From contig JAFGDC010000122.1 in NCBI GenBank assembly GCA_016932295.1, positions 1 through 9,783 on the forward strand: a DNA stretch of 9,783 nt, in the 5' to 3' direction. The translations under genes and the position numbers were made by a program. The notes beneath the pieces were generated by a model. That model made no database searches and was not told where the DNA came from. It was given only the letters and a program-made list of their open reading frames with translations. The first letter of the stretch is position 1, and each line of letters opens with the position of its first letter. The stretch is from a candidate division CSSED10-310 bacterium (GTDB lineage: Bacteria > CSSED10-310 > JAFGDC01). This document shows, one piece after another, positions 8,123-9,783 of this stretch.

Positions 8123-8671
8123 TCACAACGATGATTCCAACTTTCTGGGTACGACCCCATCCGTTCGGCCTGTCTCGTTGTAGCCAGACCGTCCCGGTCT
8201 GGTTCCCCGGTGCGCGGCGGTACAATAGTTCTTCAGGAGGTCGGTGGACGACAGCCTGACACCACGCGCATTGAGGGTTTCCAAGACCTTGAACGCATTC
8301 AGTTCATCAATGACGGTAATCACCGTGAAAAAAAGTTTGTCAACCAGCCTGTCCAGGAATTCAGCCAGATCCCTTCCGCTGGCGACCGTCATTCCGCTGC
8401 GGTACCTGATGCGTTCCCTGAACCAGTTGAATGCTCTCCTCAACTGGTGCCCGGAGATGTTAAGTCCGCGCTGAGGCAGTTTCACCAGGGGAACCAGGGA
8501 GGTCTGATAAAATCGGTTGTTGTGGCGATTGAGTTCCAGTTTTGAACACGGGACCAGGCTTACCGGATCGAGGTACCCGATATAGCTGTTCTGAAGCTGC
8601 TCCTTACGCCTGACATTGTTCTCCGCATCCAGCGCCGGCGGATCCGGGGCGGATCGCCGCAGCGGTATCAT
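8123..8671 (-). pseudogene. Remnant of a DUF262 (GmrSD N-terminal type) protein
   Basis: The reverse strand encodes an internal piece of a DUF262 protein, a family that includes the GmrS part of modification-dependent (type IV) restriction enzymes and related phage-defence proteins. The recognisable text runs from LQNSYIGYLDPVSLVP through LELNRHNNRFYQ, LPQRGLNISG and LVDKLFFTVITVIDELNAFK to LETLNARGVRLSSTDLLKNY. The last is the family's strong LNARGV-L--TDL-KNY signature. It ends at about 8225, and the remaining 34 residues look unrelated. The N-terminal part that should carry the DGQQR nucleotide-binding motif is absent. Upstream the frame stays open only to the reductase stop at 8729-8731. 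Family proteins are usually several hundred residues longer. No ribosome binding site precedes the ATG at 8671. Adding one base after the TAT codon at 8225-8227 would give the family's Leu after NY, so a frameshift is possible. It reads as a gene lost by deletion at both ends. Confidence 0.75.
8182..8204. repeat. Short perfect inverted repeat (hairpin)
   Basis: CCAGACCG at 8184-8191 and CGGTCTGG at 8195-8202 are exact reverse complements around a 3-nt loop. A G-T and an A-T pair extend the stem to 10 bp. It lies about 20 bp beyond the point where DUF262 similarity stops. There is no T-run on either side, so rho-independent terminator function is doubtful. It could be a palindromic-element remnant or a transcript-end structure in the gap between the converging gene sets. 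Confidence 0.45.
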
Positions 8672-8728
8672 AAAACGGGATGCACCGGTTGCCTTCCACT
8701 TCGCTTGCGCCGCGCATTCATCATGATA

Positions 8729-9292
8729 TCATCCAGCCGCCAGCTTCCCCCCCATGACAAACGCATCCGCCATCAGGGCATCCTTCTTCGCTGCCTCGCC
8801 CAATCTGTACACACCGGCGGCGAGCAGCGTAGCCACAACCTCGACCCCGAGATACCCCAAACCGGTCCGCAGCATCCCCACCGTCCACTTGGCGGTTTCC
8901 TCGTTGTTGTCACCCAGCGGAATAATCAGACCAACCCGGTGACGCTTGAAGTTCACCACCCGCCCGGCGCCGAACCAGCGATCGAGGAACGCCTTGTACT
9001 GCGCCGTCGGTCCCCACCAGTACACTGGTGTACCCAGAATCCAGGCATCCGCCTCCTCCATTTTCACCAGTAGCCCGCGCATGTCATCCTCGATGACGCA
9101 GGCGCCCGTCTCCTGGCATTCCGCGCAGCCCCGGCACGGCTGAATGTCATGCTCCACCAGGACCACCTTCTCCACCCTCGCGCCGGCCGCCGCCGCGCCC
9201 CGCAGCGCCTCGTCCACCAGCACGTCGGTGTTGCCGCCCCGCCTGGGACTGCCCATGAACGCCAGCACCGAACCCCGATTCCCGCTGTTCAT
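8729..9292 (-). CDS. Flavodoxin-fold NAD(P)H-dependent reductase, iron-sulfur flavoprotein-like
   Basis: This 187-residue cytoplasmic protein belongs to the NADPH-dependent FMN reductase / iron-sulfur flavoprotein group. The N-terminal beta strand and phosphate loop read FMGSPRRGGNTDVLVDEAL (residues 12-30), the FMN-phosphate site of this fold. PCRGCAECQETGACVIEDDM follows, with cysteines 53, 56, 59 and 65. The spacing C-x2-C-x2-C-x5-C matches the compact motif known to bind a 4Fe-4S cluster in iron-sulfur flavoproteins. ILGTPVYWWGPTAQYKAFLDRW (85-106) forms the flavin ring-binding loop. The physiological substrate is unknown. The ATG at 9292 has GAGGAG 5 nt upstream. It overlaps the stop of the upstream transferase gene as ATGA, so the two are probably translated together. 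The stop at 8731-8729 is followed in the same frame by the DUF262 remnant. Confidence 0.9.
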   Translation of the reverse strand: MNSGNRGSVLAFMGSPRRGGNTDVLVDEALRGAAAAGARVEKVVLVEHDIQPCRGCAECQETGACVIEDDMRGLLVKMEEADAWILGTPVYWWGPTAQYKAFLDRWFGAGRVVNFKRHRVGLIIPLGDNNEETAKWTVGMLRTGLGYLGVEVVATLLAAGVYRLGEAAKKDALMADAFVMGGKLAAG

Positions 9293-9783
9293 CTCTTCTC
9301 CTCTCTACTTGGACCCCGGTACTCACCAGATTTTCGCTCAATGCAATCCTTCAGATACTCCCTCAACCAGCCGGAGCGGCCTTCGCTATCCTCACGTCTC
9401 AGGAACTCCAGCACATCCGACGGCCGGTCCATGTCACTCAATATCCTGGTCCTGGCGACGGTCAGGCCGGCCGCCACCAATCGTGCCCCGGTCACCGCCG
9501 CCACTGTCCCATCGCCCCACTCCATATCCCGAAACACCGCGAAGGTAAGTGTATCAGCCCTGAACCCGATCAGGTAATATCCCCCGTCCGATGCAGGCCC
9601 GATCACCGCGTCATGGGACTCCAGCAGGTCGAACGCATCGTTCAGCTCATTCAGGCCAAGCCCGGGAATGTCTGACCCCACTAGCACAGCCTTCTCCGCT
9701 CCCGCCGAAAACACATCTGCAAAGGCCGATCCCATCCGCTCGCCAAGATCATCGCCACGCTGCTCCTGACACTCCAGTGCCGA
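9289..9783 (-). CDS. TIGR04282-family (DUF2064) CofC-like transferase, C-terminal part
   Basis: The gene runs in from the right edge on the reverse strand; 164 residues are visible. The frame is open to the edge and its first visible codons already match the family, so the ATG at 9735 is internal and not the start. The motifs are those of a nucleotidyl- or glycosyltransferase-like (GT-A, CofC-related) fold. QRGDDLGERM is at visible residues 8-17, VLVGSDIPGL at 33-42 (a D-x-P segment near the expected metal and nucleotide site), and GPASDGGYYLIG at 62-73. Members are named transferase 1, rSAM/selenodomain-associated, and commonly neighbour TIGR04283 transferases and radical SAM proteins. The substrate is not established. 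The stop overlaps the flavoprotein ATG as ATGA. The N-terminal nucleotide-binding part lies beyond the window. Confidence 0.88.
   Translation of the reverse strand, partial: SALECQEQRGDDLGERMGSAFADVFSAGAEKAVLVGSDIPGLGLNELNDAFDLLESHDAVIGPASDGGYYLIGFRADTLTFAVFRDMEWGDGTVAAVTGARLVAAGLTVARTRILSDMDRPSDVLEFLRREDSEGRSGWLREYLKDCIERKSGEYRGPSREEKR
9298..9303 (-). promoter_or_regulatory. Shine-Dalgarno site of the flavoprotein gene
   Basis: GAGGAG on the reverse strand lies 5 nt before the ATG at 9292-9290. It sits inside the last codons of the overlapping transferase gene and sets the reductase start at 9292. Confidence 0.6.

Noticed and set aside
8422..8448. Perfect 9-bp inverted repeat, ACCAGTTGA and TCAACTGGT, with a 9-nt loop
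   Set aside because: It falls inside the recognisable DUF262 coding remnant, where the bases are explained by codons for HQL and FNW. There is no T-run and no sign of a separate function.
8636..8659. Imperfect inverted repeat (CGGCG-GATC and GATCGCCG) that could act as a terminator for the reverse-strand pair
   Set aside because: One base is bulged, no T-run follows on the reverse strand, and it lies within the open frame of the remnant.
8022..8728. Possible CRISPR array, tRNA or small-RNA gene in the gap
   Set aside because: No regularly spaced repeats, tRNA-like cloverleaf or convincing promoter-terminator pair was seen.
8723..8732. Ten-base palindrome ATGATATCAT over the flavoprotein stop codon
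   Set aside because: Short AT palindromes arise by chance. It has no flanking repeat or second copy in the window, so an operator or attachment site is not supported.

Overview
The window is GC-rich, gene-dense bacterial DNA. It holds a forward-strand housekeeping cluster at about 1-8021, a decayed gap at 8022-8728, and a reverse-strand pair at 8729-9783. The order guaA-dnaE-accA, a proteobacterial-type DnaE of about 1156 residues and a separate AccA subunit suggest a Gram-negative bacterium. I recall this order from Geobacter-like (Desulfuromonadota) genomes, but the assignment is an inference from recalled synteny.

Forward cluster: the C-terminal 209 residues of GMP synthase (guaA) are followed within a few bases by the alpha subunit of DNA polymerase III (dnaE), then the carboxyltransferase alpha subunit of acetyl-CoA carboxylase (accA). 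Next come a class B penicillin-binding protein of the PbpA type and a SEDS peptidoglycan glycosyltransferase of the RodA/FtsW type. Every junction is short or overlapping: 2 bp, 8 bp, 14 bp and a 4-bp ATGA overlap. A single polycistronic transcript is therefore likely. The products cover purine nucleotide supply, chromosome replication, the first step of fatty acid synthesis, and septal or lateral wall synthesis.

The gap at 8022-8728 holds no intact gene. On the reverse strand it carries a clear internal fragment of a DUF262 (GmrSD N-terminal type) protein. This family includes modification-dependent restriction enzymes. Both ends are missing, so it reads as the scar of a lost defence gene. 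A perfect hairpin lies just past its broken end.

Reverse pair: a gene for a CofC-like transferase of the rSAM/selenodomain-associated type (TIGR04282, DUF2064), cut by the window edge, overlaps by ATGA a small flavodoxin-fold NAD(P)H-dependent reductase. The reductase carries a compact four-cysteine motif of the iron-sulfur flavoprotein type. The rest of this cluster lies outside the window.

I did not find a convincing new system. The most interesting items are the PbpA/RodA-type pair sitting in a replication and lipid synthesis operon, the restriction-gene remnant, and the coupled flavoprotein-transferase pair.
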